DNA from: Paenibacillus thermotolerans
Lineage (GTDB): Bacteria > Bacillota > Bacilli > Paenibacillales > YIM-B00363
Reading direction: 5' to 3'
Length of the DNA: 64,000 bases
Assembly (NCBI RefSeq): GCF_028745515.1
Contig: NZ_JAQZSG010000005.1
Coordinates: 610 to 64,609 of the forward strand
The notes under the pieces were generated by a model. That model saw only the letters and a list, made by a program, of their open reading frames with translations. It was not told the DNA's origin and did no database searches. Below are positions 37,134-48,947 of the stretch, piece by piece; the stretch's first letter is position 1; each line of letters begins with the position of its first letter. The position numbers and the translations under genes were made by a program.

Positions 37134-37290
37134 ATACATCATTAGACGAGGGAAAAAACCGCAAAATTATGACCGAACCGCAACCGATTATAGACAACCT
37201 TTTTCCAAACGGAGGAGGGTACAGCCGACAAACCGCCATGTGCGGATTCGGCGCACATACAGGCTAACCCCGCCTCCCGCCATGCACGCC

Positions 37291-37323
37291 AAAAAGGCCG
37301 CCCCCAAAAAATTGGAGACGGCC
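37291..37323 (-). terminator. Terminator
   Basis: On the minus strand GGCCGTCTCC pairs with GGGGGCGGCC around an A/T loop, followed by TTTTT. Confidence 0.85.
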
Positions 37324-37336
37324 CCGAAAAACTTCC

Positions 37337-37678
37337 TCAATGCCGTATAGCGCCTACCCGGTATGTAGCCCGTTCGGTTTGAATGTGCAGCTCATGATTT
37401 TGAACGGAGCCTCGAATATTCCCGGCCAGCGCGATTTCGTACGAGCCTCTCGGGAGCTCGGCGGCGCCCGAACCTCCGTCTACGGTAATCGTGCCTTCGC
37501 CGTGCAGGATAATCCGGTCGTCGTTGACGAAATCGTCGCTGTCCGGTCCGCCGGTGCCGTAGGCCACTTTCTGCAGCTTCAGCATGACTTGATCGGTGTC
37601 GCCGTTCTCCTCCTTGCGGATGAGCAACGTTTCGTTCACGTGCCCAAGCAGCCATTCCGTCATTTGTACCATATCCAC
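37337..37678 (-). CDS. Hypothetical protein, 113 residues
   Basis: No family recognised. The sequence is predicted mostly beta strand (ILHGEGTITVDGGSGAAELPRGSYEIALAG), soluble and acidic. GTG 37678 has AGAGGCG eight bases upstream. It follows spoIIP by 85 bases in the same direction and ends at a good terminator, so the two may be co-transcribed. Confidence 0.7.
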   Translation of the reverse strand: MDMVQMTEWLLGHVNETLLIRKEENGDTDQVMLKLQKVAYGTGGPDSDDFVNDDRIILHGEGTITVDGGSGAAELPRGSYEIALAGNIRGSVQNHELHIQTERATYRVGAIRH

Positions 37679-37763
37679 CGTTTGATCGCCTCTTTCCTTA
37701 ACGCTGCTTCGTCTAATGCTTCACCTTTGTTAAGGTAACCAGTTCGAAGGCAAATTAACACCT

Positions 37764-39038
37764 TTACCCTCCGGCGGTCGTTCGGCTGTTCGCTTCGCTT
37801 GGCGCAGGCGGCGTGTCGGCCTTTTCCGTATCCTGGTTGTCCCAGTACATTTCCGCGATGGCTTCGGCGAGGACGTCCATGGAGCGGTAACACTCCTCCA
37901 GCGTATTGTCGACGCCGCCTACTTCAATCAGAACGCTATACGGGGAAAGAGACTGATTGAATTCGGCGTTGGAATGCTCGAGCTTTTTTACGATGCCGCG
38001 GGATATTCCGGGCAATTTTTCCTCTACGCGGGAATTCATTTCCCCGGCGAAGGCAAAGTTTTGCTCGAAGTTCGGGTTTTTTTCCCCGATGACGAAATAC
38101 AGCTTGGCGTAAGATGTCCCGTCTTTCGTCAAGGTTGTAGCATCTCTTCTGGCGGAGTCGCGGTGAAGGTCTAGAATAAATTGAAGCCCCTCGTTTTTTT
38201 GCATGACTGCTTTGACGGTTTTTCTAGACTCGGTATAGGCCGTCTTCCATGGGTACTGCGCATCGGAGTGGAGCCCTCCTATTCCCTTCTCCGCCAGCTT
38301 GTCGACAAGGTATTTGCCCACGTTCGTTATGGAAGTCGGCTTTTCTTTCGTCGAGTATGCGCGGTCCGGCTGCGTTTCGCCGTCCAGCTCCGGCAAATAC
38401 GATTCCGTATTATGCGAGTGGTATACGAACAATATTTTTTTCGATAAGTCGGCGCCGTTCGGCGGTTCGCCCGGCTCTTGCGGAGGAGGGGCGCTCGGCT
38501 CTTGTTCGCCGGACTCGCCGCCAGCGGGCTCCTGTCCGCCCGCTCCCGGTTGTTGGCCGGTTTCCTCCGGCTGCCCTTCCTCAGGACTGTGGGAGCCCAT
38601 TAAGTCGGGAGAAGGCGGAATTTCGAGCGGGTAATCGTGAGCCGCCGTGTTTTTGCCTCTGACGAGGATGACGTACTGATTGTTCGGAGCGCCGGGCAGC
38701 GTCTGCGCGGCCAGCGTGCGCGGGTCCCCGGGATCGATTCCGGTCGTAAGGCGCGTCAAAAATTGCGTCACGTTGCCGGTCGAGAATGAGGAGGCATCCT
38801 CGTTGCGCGGCAGCTGGCGAAACTCCATCCCCAGCATATCGATGAAAAATACGCTCGGCAATGACGCCGCCGCGCCTTCCAATTGCTGGACCGGGGAATC
38901 TTCCAGCTTCCATAGAATAGACACTAGCGATATGACGACGAAAGTTCCGATGATGCACCATACAACGAGAGAGGCGAAGGCGCGGGCCAAGCCTCCGGCT
39001 CCTTCGGCGATTGAACGCCCGAGTTGTTTCCATCGCAT
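37764..39038 (-). CDS. spoIIP: Stage II sporulation protein P
   Basis: Peptidoglycan amidase and endopeptidase of the DMP machine that drives engulfment. The 424 residues have an N-terminal membrane anchor (about 15-45), a Pro/Gln/Gly/Glu-rich linker (about 150-195) and the C-terminal amidase domain: [15 protein letters not shown] (zinc His and Glu), [14 protein letters not shown] (His) and [11 protein letters not shown] (catalytic Glu). Complete active site. AAGGAGTAG precedes ATG 39038. Divergent from upp. Confidence 0.95.
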   Translation of the reverse strand: MRWKQLGRSIAEGAGGLARAFASLVVWCIIGTFVVISLVSILWKLEDSPVQQLEGAAASLPSVFFIDMLGMEFRQLPRNEDASSFSTGNVTQFLTRLTTGIDPGDPRTLAAQTLPGAPNNQYVILVRGKNTAAHDYPLEIPPSPDLMGSHSPEEGQPEETGQQPGAGGQEPAGGESGEQEPSAPPPQEPGEPPNGADLSKKILFVYHSHNTESYLPELDGETQPDRAYSTKEKPTSITNVGKYLVDKLAEKGIGGLHSDAQYPWKTAYTESRKTVKAVMQKNEGLQFILDLHRDSARRDATTLTKDGTSYAKLYFVIGEKNPNFEQNFAFAGEMNSRVEEKLPGISRGIVKKLEHSNAEFNQSLSPYSVLIEVGGVDNTLEECYRSMDVLAEAIAEMYWDNQDTEKADTPPAPSEANSRTTAGG

Positions 39039-39171
39039 GTAAAGTTCTACTCCTTGTCCTCAAAGCGGTTATAGTGTTTTTTCATCCGCTTCTTACCCAA
39101 TTCTATGAACCGGTGCTAGAAGGTAGAACCCCAGGTGCCATGAAGCGCATAGTGCAACGAAAGTGGGACAA

Positions 39172-39180
39172 TGTTATAAT
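39172..39180 (+). promoter_or_regulatory. Extended -10 promoter of upp
   Basis: TG-T-TATAAT at 39172-39180; the -35 region (TGCAAC near 39153) is poor, as is usual with an extended -10. The upp start is 47 bases downstream. Confidence 0.6.
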
Positions 39181-39226
39181 GGTTAAGATTTTTTTGCAAC
39201 CAATAATCGGGAGGCCGAACAAACGA

Positions 39227-39856
39227 ATGAGTAAAGTGTTCCTGTGTGATCACCCGCTGATCCAGCATAAGCTGACTTACATACGCGACGAACGCACAAA
39301 TACGAAGGATTTCAGAGAGCTGGTCGACGAGGTGGCGACGCTGATGGCCTATGAGATTACCCGGGACATTCCGCTAGAGAGCACCCAAGTGAAGACTCCG
39401 GTAGCCGTTACGGAATCGAAGATCATCTCCGGAAGAATGCTCGGCTTGATTCCGATTTTGCGCGCGGGGCTCGGCATGGTGGACGGCATTCTGAAGCTGA
39501 TCCCGGCTGCGAAGGTGGGACACATCGGCCTATACCGCGATCCGGATACGCTGCAGCCGGTGGAATATTATGCGAAGCTGCCGACGGACGTGACCGAGCG
39601 CGAGCTGATCGTGATCGATCCGATGCTGGCAACCGGCGGTTCCGCCATTGCGGCGATCGAGCTGCTGAAGAAGCGGGGCTGCAACCAAATTAAGCTGATG
39701 TGTCTGATCGCGGCTCCGGAGGGCGTGAAGGCGATGCAGGAGGCTCACCCGGACGTTGACATTTACACGGCTTCCATCGACGAATATTTGAACGATCACG
39801 GCTACATCATTCCCGGACTCGGCGACGCCGGAGACCGGTTGTTCGGCACGAAGTAA
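39227..39856 (+). CDS. upp: Uracil phosphoribosyltransferase
   Basis: Salvages uracil to UMP with PRPP. The 209 residues are the standard length, starting [20 protein letters not shown], with the PRPP loop [23 protein letters not shown] and the uracil-binding [19 protein letters not shown] 39227 with GGGAGG matches the family; the open frame extends further upstream but those residues are not protein-like. As in B. subtilis it lies upstream of the atp operon. Confidence 0.97.
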   Translation: MSKVFLCDHPLIQHKLTYIRDERTNTKDFRELVDEVATLMAYEITRDIPLESTQVKTPVAVTESKIISGRMLGLIPILRAGLGMVDGILKLIPAAKVGHIGLYRDPDTLQPVEYYAKLPTDVTERELIVIDPMLATGGSAIAAIELLKKRGCNQIKLMCLIAAPEGVKAMQEAHPDVDIYTASIDEYLNDHGYIIPGLGDAGDRLFGTK

Positions 39857-39882
39857 AATATAAGGAATCGGGGGAATCGCCG

Positions 39883-41028
39883 GTGGTAGGTCGCATTAAA
39901 GTAATGACCGTCTTCGGAGGCCGCCCGGAAGCGGTGAAGATGGCTCCGCTCATTCTGGAGCTCGGGAAGCATAAGGACAAGATCGATTCCGTCGTCTGCG
40001 TGACGGCGCAGCACCGCGAAATGCTCGACAGCGTGCTGGAAGTGTTCGGCATCCGGCCGGATTACGACTTGAATGTAATGAAGGCGCGGCAGTCGCTGAA
40101 CGAAATTACGATTCGAGTGCTGCAAGGGCTCGAGCCGGTGCTGATGGAAGAGAAGCCTGACATCGTGCTCGTTCACGGCGACACGCAGACGACGTTCCTG
40201 GCAAGCTACGCGTCGTTCCTGCAGCGTATCAAAGTCGGGCACGTGGAAGCGGGGCTGCGCACCTGGAACAAGCTCTCGCCGTACCCGGAGGAGATGAACC
40301 GTCAGCTGACCGGCGTGCTTGCGGACCTGCACTTCGCTCCGACGAATTGGTCGGCGGACAACCTTCGCAGGGAGAACAAGCCGGAGGATTCGATTTTCAT
40401 TACCGGCAACACCGTCACCGATGTCGGCCGATACATTGTGAAAGAAAGCTACGAGCATCCGCTGCTTGATTGGGCGAAGGACAAGCGTCTGATTCTGATG
40501 ACGGCGCATCGCCGCGAATCGCAGGGCGAGCCGCACCGCCGCGTATTCCGCGCCGTTCGCCGCATTGCGGACGAATTCGACGACGTCGCGATCGTCTATC
40601 CGGTTCACTTGAACCCTGTCGTACAGGAGACCGCGCGCGAGCTGCTCAGCGGACACCCCCGCATCAAGCTCGTAGATCCGCTGGATCTCATTGAGATGTA
40701 CAACTTTTATCCGCATACGCATTTGATATTAACCGATTCCGGGGGTTTGCAGGAGGAGGCGCCTTCGTTCGGCGTTCCCGTCCTTGTGCTGCGGGACACT
40801 ACCGAGCGGCCGGAAGGAATCGAAGCGGGCACGCTGGAGCTGGTAGGCACCGACGAGCAGCGGATCTATGAAAGAACGAAAGCGCTGCTGACGGATTCCG
40901 CTACTTACGAGAAAATGAGCCGAGCGGCCAACCCTTACGGCGACGGAAGGGCGTCGGAACGGATTGTACAAGCGATCCTTCATCATTTCGGATTGTCCGA
41001 GCGCAGGCCGGAGAAGTTTCAAGCATAA
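39883..41028 (+). CDS. wecB: UDP-N-acetylglucosamine 2-epimerase (non-hydrolysing)
   Basis: Interconverts UDP-GlcNAc and UDP-ManNAc for teichoic acid or other surface polymers. The 381 residues include VMTVFGGRPEAVKMAPLI, VHGDTQTTFLASYASFLQRIKVGHVEAGLRTWN, TAHRRESQGEPH and ILTDSGGLQEEAPSFGVPVLVLRDTTERPEG. Start GTG 39883 follows a GGGGGA site, 26 bases after upp, so the two are likely co-transcribed. Equivalent to mnaA of Bacillus, which also precedes atpI. Confidence 0.96.
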   Translation: MVGRIKVMTVFGGRPEAVKMAPLILELGKHKDKIDSVVCVTAQHREMLDSVLEVFGIRPDYDLNVMKARQSLNEITIRVLQGLEPVLMEEKPDIVLVHGDTQTTFLASYASFLQRIKVGHVEAGLRTWNKLSPYPEEMNRQLTGVLADLHFAPTNWSADNLRRENKPEDSIFITGNTVTDVGRYIVKESYEHPLLDWAKDKRLILMTAHRRESQGEPHRRVFRAVRRIADEFDDVAIVYPVHLNPVVQETARELLSGHPRIKLVDPLDLIEMYNFYPHTHLILTDSGGLQEEAPSFGVPVLVLRDTTERPEGIEAGTLELVGTDEQRIYERTKALLTDSATYEKMSRAANPYGDGRASERIVQAILHHFGLSERRPEKFQA

Positions 41029-41140
41029 AGCTGGAAGATTACAGCATACAGTTGCACTGTATGGTTTGAGAAGCGGGAAAACTGTTGCCGCGCAAGGGTT
41101 TTCCGCTTGTCCGTTCACGGAATGTTTGAAATTACGTGAA

Positions 41141-41170
41141 TTGACAAACCTTACGCCGGATGGATAAAAT
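41141..41170 (+). promoter_or_regulatory. Sigma-A promoter of the atp operon
   Basis: Perfect TTGACA at 41141-41146 and TAAAAT at 41165-41170 with an 18-base spacer, 26 bases before atpZ. Confidence 0.8.
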
Positions 41171-41196
41171 ATATGAGGGTTAGCAGGGGTAGGGCT

Positions 41197-41418
41197 ATGA
41201 ATAAGAAGAGCAATAAAGATAATCCGTGGCGGGCCGCCGGTTTGGTAGGCGTCATGGGGCTTGATGTTGCGATTTGCATCACCCTGGGCTTTTTTCTCGG
41301 CGATCGGATCGGCGGTTCGCGCGGCTGGGTTGCCTTCGGCATCTTAGCGGGGCTGGCAGTCGGCATTCTCTCCTGTGTGGTGCTGCTGAAACGCTTACTG
41401 GAGGACTCCGATGGTTGA
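41197..41418 (+). CDS. atpZ: AtpZ/AtpI family membrane protein
   Basis: A 73-residue protein with two membrane helices and the charged loop GDRIGGSRG between them, matching the small AtpZ proteins encoded before atpI; they are implicated in ATP synthase assembly or divalent-cation supply. AGGGGTAGGG decides ATG 41197 over the upstream ATG at 41173. Its end overlaps the atpI start by eight bases. Confidence 0.85.
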   Translation: MNKKSNKDNPWRAAGLVGVMGLDVAICITLGFFLGDRIGGSRGWVAFGILAGLAVGILSCVVLLKRLLEDSDG

Positions 41419-41788
41419 AATATTGAATAAAGCCGTACGGACAGCTCTTTTTTTTATGTCCGCCTTATTGGCTGCTTGGGCATTGGTTCCTGAGGGAAGA
41501 ACGGTTGCCGCCGGCCTGATTCTGGGCACCTTGGCGAGCGTTGTGAATGCGTTTTTATTGCGTAGAAGGGTTGAGTTTCTAAGCAATCTCGCGGAACAAG
41601 GCGTCGTCAGGAAGGGCATGGGGTTGGCAGGACGGCTCGCGACCGTGCTGCTTGCCGTTATGGTTGCCAAGCGGTATCCGGAATACTTTGCTTTGCCCGC
41701 TACATTGGCAAGCTGTTTTTTTGTCCAAATTGCGGTGTTTTTTACAGCAATTGTACACAATAATAATCGTTCCGATGGAAAGGGGTGA
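41411..41788 (+). CDS. atpI: ATP synthase subunit I
   Basis: A 125-residue membrane protein with four predicted helices (FFMSALLAAWALVPEG, AAGLILGTLASVVNAFLL, AGRLATVLLAVMVA, LASCFFVQIAVFFTA) that in other bacteria helps assemble the c ring. It overlaps atpZ at its start and ends just before atpB. The sequence is poorly conserved, so the call rests partly on position. Confidence 0.88.
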   Translation: MVEILNKAVRTALFFMSALLAAWALVPEGRTVAAGLILGTLASVVNAFLLRRRVEFLSNLAEQGVVRKGMGLAGRLATVLLAVMVAKRYPEYFALPATLASCFFVQIAVFFTAIVHNNNRSDGKG

Positions 41789-41796
41789 AGCACAGT

Positions 41797-42594
41797 ATGC
41801 ATATATTCCCGGTGGTGGAGATCGGCGGGCTCCATTTTGACATTTCGGCGATTATAGCAATTCTCGTTTCGTCGATTGTTGTATTTGCTCTCGCAAGAGC
41901 GGCGGTCGCCAATATGTCCGTACGAAATCCGACGAAAATCCAGAACTTTATGGAATGGGTCGTCGAATTCGTCCATAACACGATTGCCAGCACAATGCCG
42001 TTAAGCAAGGCGAAAACATACATCTCTCTTGGTATGACGCTGATCATGTTCATCTTCGTTTCCAACTTGCTGGGTTTGCCGTTCGGTATCGTTACCGATG
42101 TGGCTCCGGATAATCACGGCCCGGTTACCTTTGCAGGCATGACGCTTTTGACAGAACATGATATAGAAGTAGCGCACGAACAAGGCAAGCATCTTTCGTT
42201 CGCTTGGTGGAAGTCGCCGACGGCCGACTTGTCGGTAACGGCAGGCCTCGCGCTGATCGTGTTCGTGATGGTTCATTTCCTTGGACTGACGCAGAACACA
42301 AAGCATTACTTGAAGCACTATTTCGAACCGTTCCCGATTTTCTTCCCGCTTAACATTATGAAGGAGCTCGCTAAGCCGCTTACGCTCGCACTGCGTTTGT
42401 TCGCGAACATTTTTGCGGGCGAGGTGTTGATTTCGACAATCCTCATGATGGGCTGGATCGGGTTGCCGCTCATGGCGGCATGGCAAGGCTTTAGTATTTT
42501 CGTAGGCGCCATTCAGGCGTTCTTGTTCACGATTTTGACGATGGTGTATATTTCGCAGGCAACGGTTCACGAGGAGCATTCCGCCGAGCATTAA
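41797..42594 (+). CDS. atpB: ATP synthase Fo subunit a
   Basis: Proton channel half of Fo. The 265 residues have five to six membrane helices and the essential arginine in ELAKPLTLALRLFANIFAGEVL. ATG 41797 fits the AAGGGGTGA site; the in-frame GTG 41785 overlaps it. First of the eight structural genes. Confidence 0.97.
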   Translation: MHIFPVVEIGGLHFDISAIIAILVSSIVVFALARAAVANMSVRNPTKIQNFMEWVVEFVHNTIASTMPLSKAKTYISLGMTLIMFIFVSNLLGLPFGIVTDVAPDNHGPVTFAGMTLLTEHDIEVAHEQGKHLSFAWWKSPTADLSVTAGLALIVFVMVHFLGLTQNTKHYLKHYFEPFPIFFPLNIMKELAKPLTLALRLFANIFAGEVLISTILMMGWIGLPLMAAWQGFSIFVGAIQAFLFTILTMVYISQATVHEEHSAEH

Positions 42595-42897
<303 letters not shown>

Positions 42898-43018
42898 GCC
42901 GCTTCTATAAGTGCGAATATGGCGGGGATGGCTTGAGCCCTCCACGCCTTCAATTTGATAACGTCAGAATGCGCTTATAGCGGCTGGTTAGGAACACCAG
43001 TAGAAAGGAGTGTCCGCT

Positions 43019-43501
43019 TTGAACTTCGTTTGGGAGTCGACGGTAATTACGATCATTGCCTTTGGTATTTTGTATTGGCTGCTTAACAAGTACGCTTTCG
43101 GTCCATTGTTCAACATGATGGAGCAGCGTAAACAATTGGTGCTTGGCGAGCTCGAGCAGGCGGAAGCGAACCGCAAGGAGTCTTCGGCATTGCTTGACGA
43201 GCAGCGCAAAGCGATCGAACAAGCCCGCAAGGAAGCTCAAGACATCGTTGAGCAAACCCGCAAAATCAGCGCGAAGTCGGCTGAAGATATCATCGAAGCC
43301 GCTAAGAATGAAGCGCAGCGCTTGAAGACCAGCGCTATGGAAGATATCGTGAACGAGAAAAATCAAGCGATTGCGGAGCTTCGCAATCAAGTCGGCGAAA
43401 TGTCCGTCAAGATCGCTTCCAAGATCATCGAGAAGGAAGTCGACGCCAAGGCGCAAGACCAGTTGATCGATAAGTACCTGAAAGAGGTTGACAATCGATG
43501 A
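43019..43501 (+). CDS. atpF: ATP synthase subunit b
   Basis: Peripheral stalk. One N-terminal membrane helix (WESTVITIIAFGILYWLLNKYAFGPLF) and a long charged coiled coil, 160 residues. TTG 43019 lies eight bases after AAAGGAG; GTG 43010 sits on that site. Its stop overlaps the atpH start (ATGA). Confidence 0.96.
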   Translation: MNFVWESTVITIIAFGILYWLLNKYAFGPLFNMMEQRKQLVLGELEQAEANRKESSALLDEQRKAIEQARKEAQDIVEQTRKISAKSAEDIIEAAKNEAQRLKTSAMEDIVNEKNQAIAELRNQVGEMSVKIASKIIEKEVDAKAQDQLIDKYLKEVDNR

Positions 43502-44043
43502 GCGGCATGGCGGTAGCGGCCAAAAGGTACGCGAAAGCGCTGTTTGAGACGGCGAAGGATAAAGGACAGATCGAGGAGACGGGAGAACAATTGCAGGCGG
43601 TTGCCCAGGCGCTGGCCGGCAATCCGGAAATCCAAGCGTTCTTCGATCATCCGAAAATCGGCAACGACGTGAAGATTCGCGCCGTAAAGGACGCAGTCAG
43701 CGGCAAAGTTTCCGAGCAAGTCGTGAACACGCTGCAGCTTCTGATCGACCGGGGCCGCGGCTCGTCCGTCGGGCTTGTGGCACAGGCTTATAAAGCTATT
43801 GCAGACGAATTCCTGGGGCGCGCTAACGCGTATGTAACCTCCGCGTTCGATTTGACGCCGGAGCAGCAGGAAGGAATCGCGCGTCATTTCAGCGCCGTAA
43901 CAGGCAAGAAAGTGACGGTTGAAACGGTTGTAGATAAGTCGCTCCTCGGGGGCATTCGCATTCGAATCGGCGATACATTGTATGACGGCAGCTTGGCCAC
44001 CAAGCTGGCGGAGCTAGAAAGATCGTTCAATAAAGCACGATAG
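43498..44043 (+). CDS. atpH: ATP synthase subunit delta
   Basis: Connects the peripheral stalk to F1. The 181 residues match the OSCP/delta family, starting AVAAKRYAKALFETAKDKGQIEE and ending with LLGGIRIRIGDTLYDGSLATKLAELE. Translationally coupled to atpF and followed by atpA after 12 bases. Confidence 0.96.
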   Translation: MSGMAVAAKRYAKALFETAKDKGQIEETGEQLQAVAQALAGNPEIQAFFDHPKIGNDVKIRAVKDAVSGKVSEQVVNTLQLLIDRGRGSSVGLVAQAYKAIADEFLGRANAYVTSAFDLTPEQQEGIARHFSAVTGKKVTVETVVDKSLLGGIRIRIGDTLYDGSLATKLAELERSFNKAR

Positions 44044-44049
44044 GGGTGA

Positions 44050-45570
<1,521 letters not shown>

Positions 45571-45593
45571 GCGCGGAAGGAGCGTGACATACC

Positions 45594-46454
45594 ATGGCTA
45601 AAGGGATGCGCGATATAAAGCGCCAAATCAAAGGCTACCAGAACACTAAGCAGATTACGAAAGCGATGGAAATGATCGCGGCCTCCCGGCTGAAGCGCGC
45701 GCAGGATGCCGCTCAGTCGGCACGGCCTTACGCGGATAAGCTTCGCGAAGTCATTGCCAGCGTCGCGTCCGCGGGCGGCGGCGTCAAGCATCCGATGCTT
45801 GAGAAGCGCCCGATCAAGCGGACCGGTTATCTGGTCATTACGTCGGACCGCGGTTTGGCGGGCGGCTACAACGCGAACTTGCTTCGGAAGCTGTCCTTGA
45901 TGCTTCGCGAGAAGCATCGCTCCGCGGACGAATACGAGCTGTATGTTGTCGGCCGGAAGGGTAGAGACTACTTCCTCCGCAGGAACATGCCGGTTGTGGC
46001 GCAGACGACGGGCTTGCCGGACTTCCCGCGCTTCTCCGATATTAAAGAAGTTGCTTCTGCAGCCGTTAATGCTTACGAAACGGGCACAATCGACGAGTTG
46101 GTCTTGGTCTACAACGAGTTCAAATCGGCGATTTCCCAAACGCCTGTCGATAAGACTTTGTTGCCGCTCGGCGAAGTAACGTCCGCGAGCGGAGCGAAGG
46201 CGAGCTACGAATTCGAGCCTTCTCCGGAGGCGGTATTGGAACACATTCTTCCGCGCTATGCGGAAACGATGGTGTACAGTGCGGTTCTGGAAGGCAAGGC
46301 GAGCGAGTTCGGAGCGCGCATGACGGCGATGAGCAGCGCGACGAAGAACGCGACGAAGCTGATTTCCTCGCTTACGTTGCAATACAACCGCGCACGTCAG
46401 GCTTCGATTACGCAAGAAATTACGGAAATCGTCGCCGGCGCGAACGCGCAATAA
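45594..46454 (+). CDS. atpG: ATP synthase F1 subunit gamma
   Basis: Central rotor shaft. The 286 residues begin MAKGMRDIKRQIKGYQNTKQITKAMEMIAASRLKRAQ and end with the conserved helix ATKNATKLISSLTLQYNRARQASITQEITEIVAGANA. GGAGCG precedes ATG 45594. A gap of about 150 bases separates it from atpD, larger than elsewhere in the operon. Confidence 0.97.
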   Translation: MAKGMRDIKRQIKGYQNTKQITKAMEMIAASRLKRAQDAAQSARPYADKLREVIASVASAGGGVKHPMLEKRPIKRTGYLVITSDRGLAGGYNANLLRKLSLMLREKHRSADEYELYVVGRKGRDYFLRRNMPVVAQTTGLPDFPRFSDIKEVASAAVNAYETGTIDELVLVYNEFKSAISQTPVDKTLLPLGEVTSASGAKASYEFEPSPEAVLEHILPRYAETMVYSAVLEGKASEFGARMTAMSSATKNATKLISSLTLQYNRARQASITQEITEIVAGANAQ

Positions 46455-46552
46455 CGGGTAAACGTGAACGGCGGCTTCGGCCGCCTACGCATAAAGATTT
46501 TGCATAAGGCAAACGGCTCGTTTGCCGTGAAATGCTTCGAAATGAAGCCTGA

Positions 46553-47995
<1,443 letters not shown>

Positions 47996-48012
47996 TCGGG
48001 GGTATATAGCCC

Positions 48013-48423
48013 ATGAGCACATTGCTGTTGGAAATCGTCACTCCGGAGAGAAAAATATACTCGCAACAAGTTAAAATGGTGATCGCCAAAGGCATCGACG
48101 GCGAGCTCGGCATCCTGCCGAACCATATTCCGTTGGTGACGCCGCTTAAGGTTTCTGCGGTGAGAGCTAAGGCAGAAGGACAACAGGAGCACGTCATCGC
48201 CGTTCACGGCGGCTTTATGGAGGTTCGCAAGGATAAGGTCATTATTTTGGCCGAAAGCGCCGAGCTTCCGGAAGAGATCGATGTAGACCGCGCCGCTCGG
48301 GCGCGCGAACGCGCGGAAGCGCGCTTGCGCCAAGCAAAGCAGGAAAACGTCGATTACAAACGTGCGCAGCGTGCGCTTGAGCGCGCAATCCTGCGTTTGA
48401 ACGTTAGAAATCGGGATCTTTAA
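48013..48423 (+). CDS. atpC: ATP synthase F1 subunit epsilon
   Basis: Rotor subunit that also inhibits ATP hydrolysis. The 136 residues have an N-terminal beta sandwich (LLEIVTPERKIYSQQVKMVIAKGIDGELGILPNHIPLVTPL) and a C-terminal helical hairpin. The ATP-binding region of Firmicute epsilon (helix 1 Asp and helix 2 Arg residues) appears present. Last gene of the operon, with a strong terminator ten bases on. Confidence 0.97.
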   Translation: MSTLLLEIVTPERKIYSQQVKMVIAKGIDGELGILPNHIPLVTPLKVSAVRAKAEGQQEHVIAVHGGFMEVRKDKVIILAESAELPEEIDVDRAARARERAEARLRQAKQENVDYKRAQRALERAILRLNVRNRDL

Positions 48424-48430
48424 TTTTTTA

Positions 48431-48471
48431 AAGCTGTCCGGCAAGGATGTACCTTGTCGGGCAGCTTTTTT
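48431..48471 (+). terminator. Terminator of the atp operon
   Basis: A long stem AAGCTG-CCGGCAAGG / CCTTGTCGG-CAGCTT followed by six T. Confidence 0.93.
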
Positions 48472-48505
48472 GTCTGTTGGGAGTAGCTGTCCCGCCTTAA
48501 TGAAA

Positions 48506-48850
48506 CTGTGTGAACCTCCGAAATCAATACCTTTCGATCAGCTATCCTACCGGCTGACCGCACATACCGCGCACTTAAGTACATCTGGATATCGCTAAAC
48601 GGAGATGGGTGCACTGTAAACTTGCATGCACCTTCCAAATAACTACCCTTCAAACCGCTATTGCCCCGAGTAACCATACATACCGCGCACTTAAGTACAT
48701 CTGGATCCGCTAAACGGAGGTGGGTTCACTGTTAACTTGCATGCACCTTCCAAATAAGTACCCTTCAAACCGCTATTGCCCCGAGTAACCATACATACCG
48801 TGCACTTTAGTACATCTGGATCCGCTAAACGGAGATGGGTGCACTGTAAA
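48506..48850. repeat. Three tandem units of about 115 bp
   Basis: Units end at about 48620, 48735 and 48850. The second and third are nearly identical; the first is diverged in its first half. Each contains CATACCGCGCACTTAAGTAC, a small CCG-CTAAA-CGG hairpin and GGGTGCA..TGCACC arms that can pair across the unit junction. No coding potential. It fills the gap between atpC and the yhgE-like gene. Confidence 0.85.
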
Positions 48851-48947
48851 CCTGTAATTAACCCACAAAGTACACGAGTGACCGGTAAGGAATGACTGTG
48901 GGAAAACTTGCAATACTAACCGAAAAACAACATCGGAGCCATGAGCC

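Larger units (their letters stand above)
36865..37336. other. Intergenic region with palindrome
   Basis: Upstream of the sigma factor gene. It holds the 20-bp inverted repeat at 37074-37133, an extra TTTGGCAAAA near 37000, and the terminator at 37291-37323. Open frames across it have no ribosome sites. Confidence 0.55.

Noticed and set aside
37764..39038. Cell-wall amidase of the lytic CwlC/LytC type instead of SpoIIP
   Set aside because: The layout with an N-terminal membrane anchor and the [19 protein letters not shown] and IEVGGVDNT motifs fit SpoIIP; no wall-binding repeats are present.
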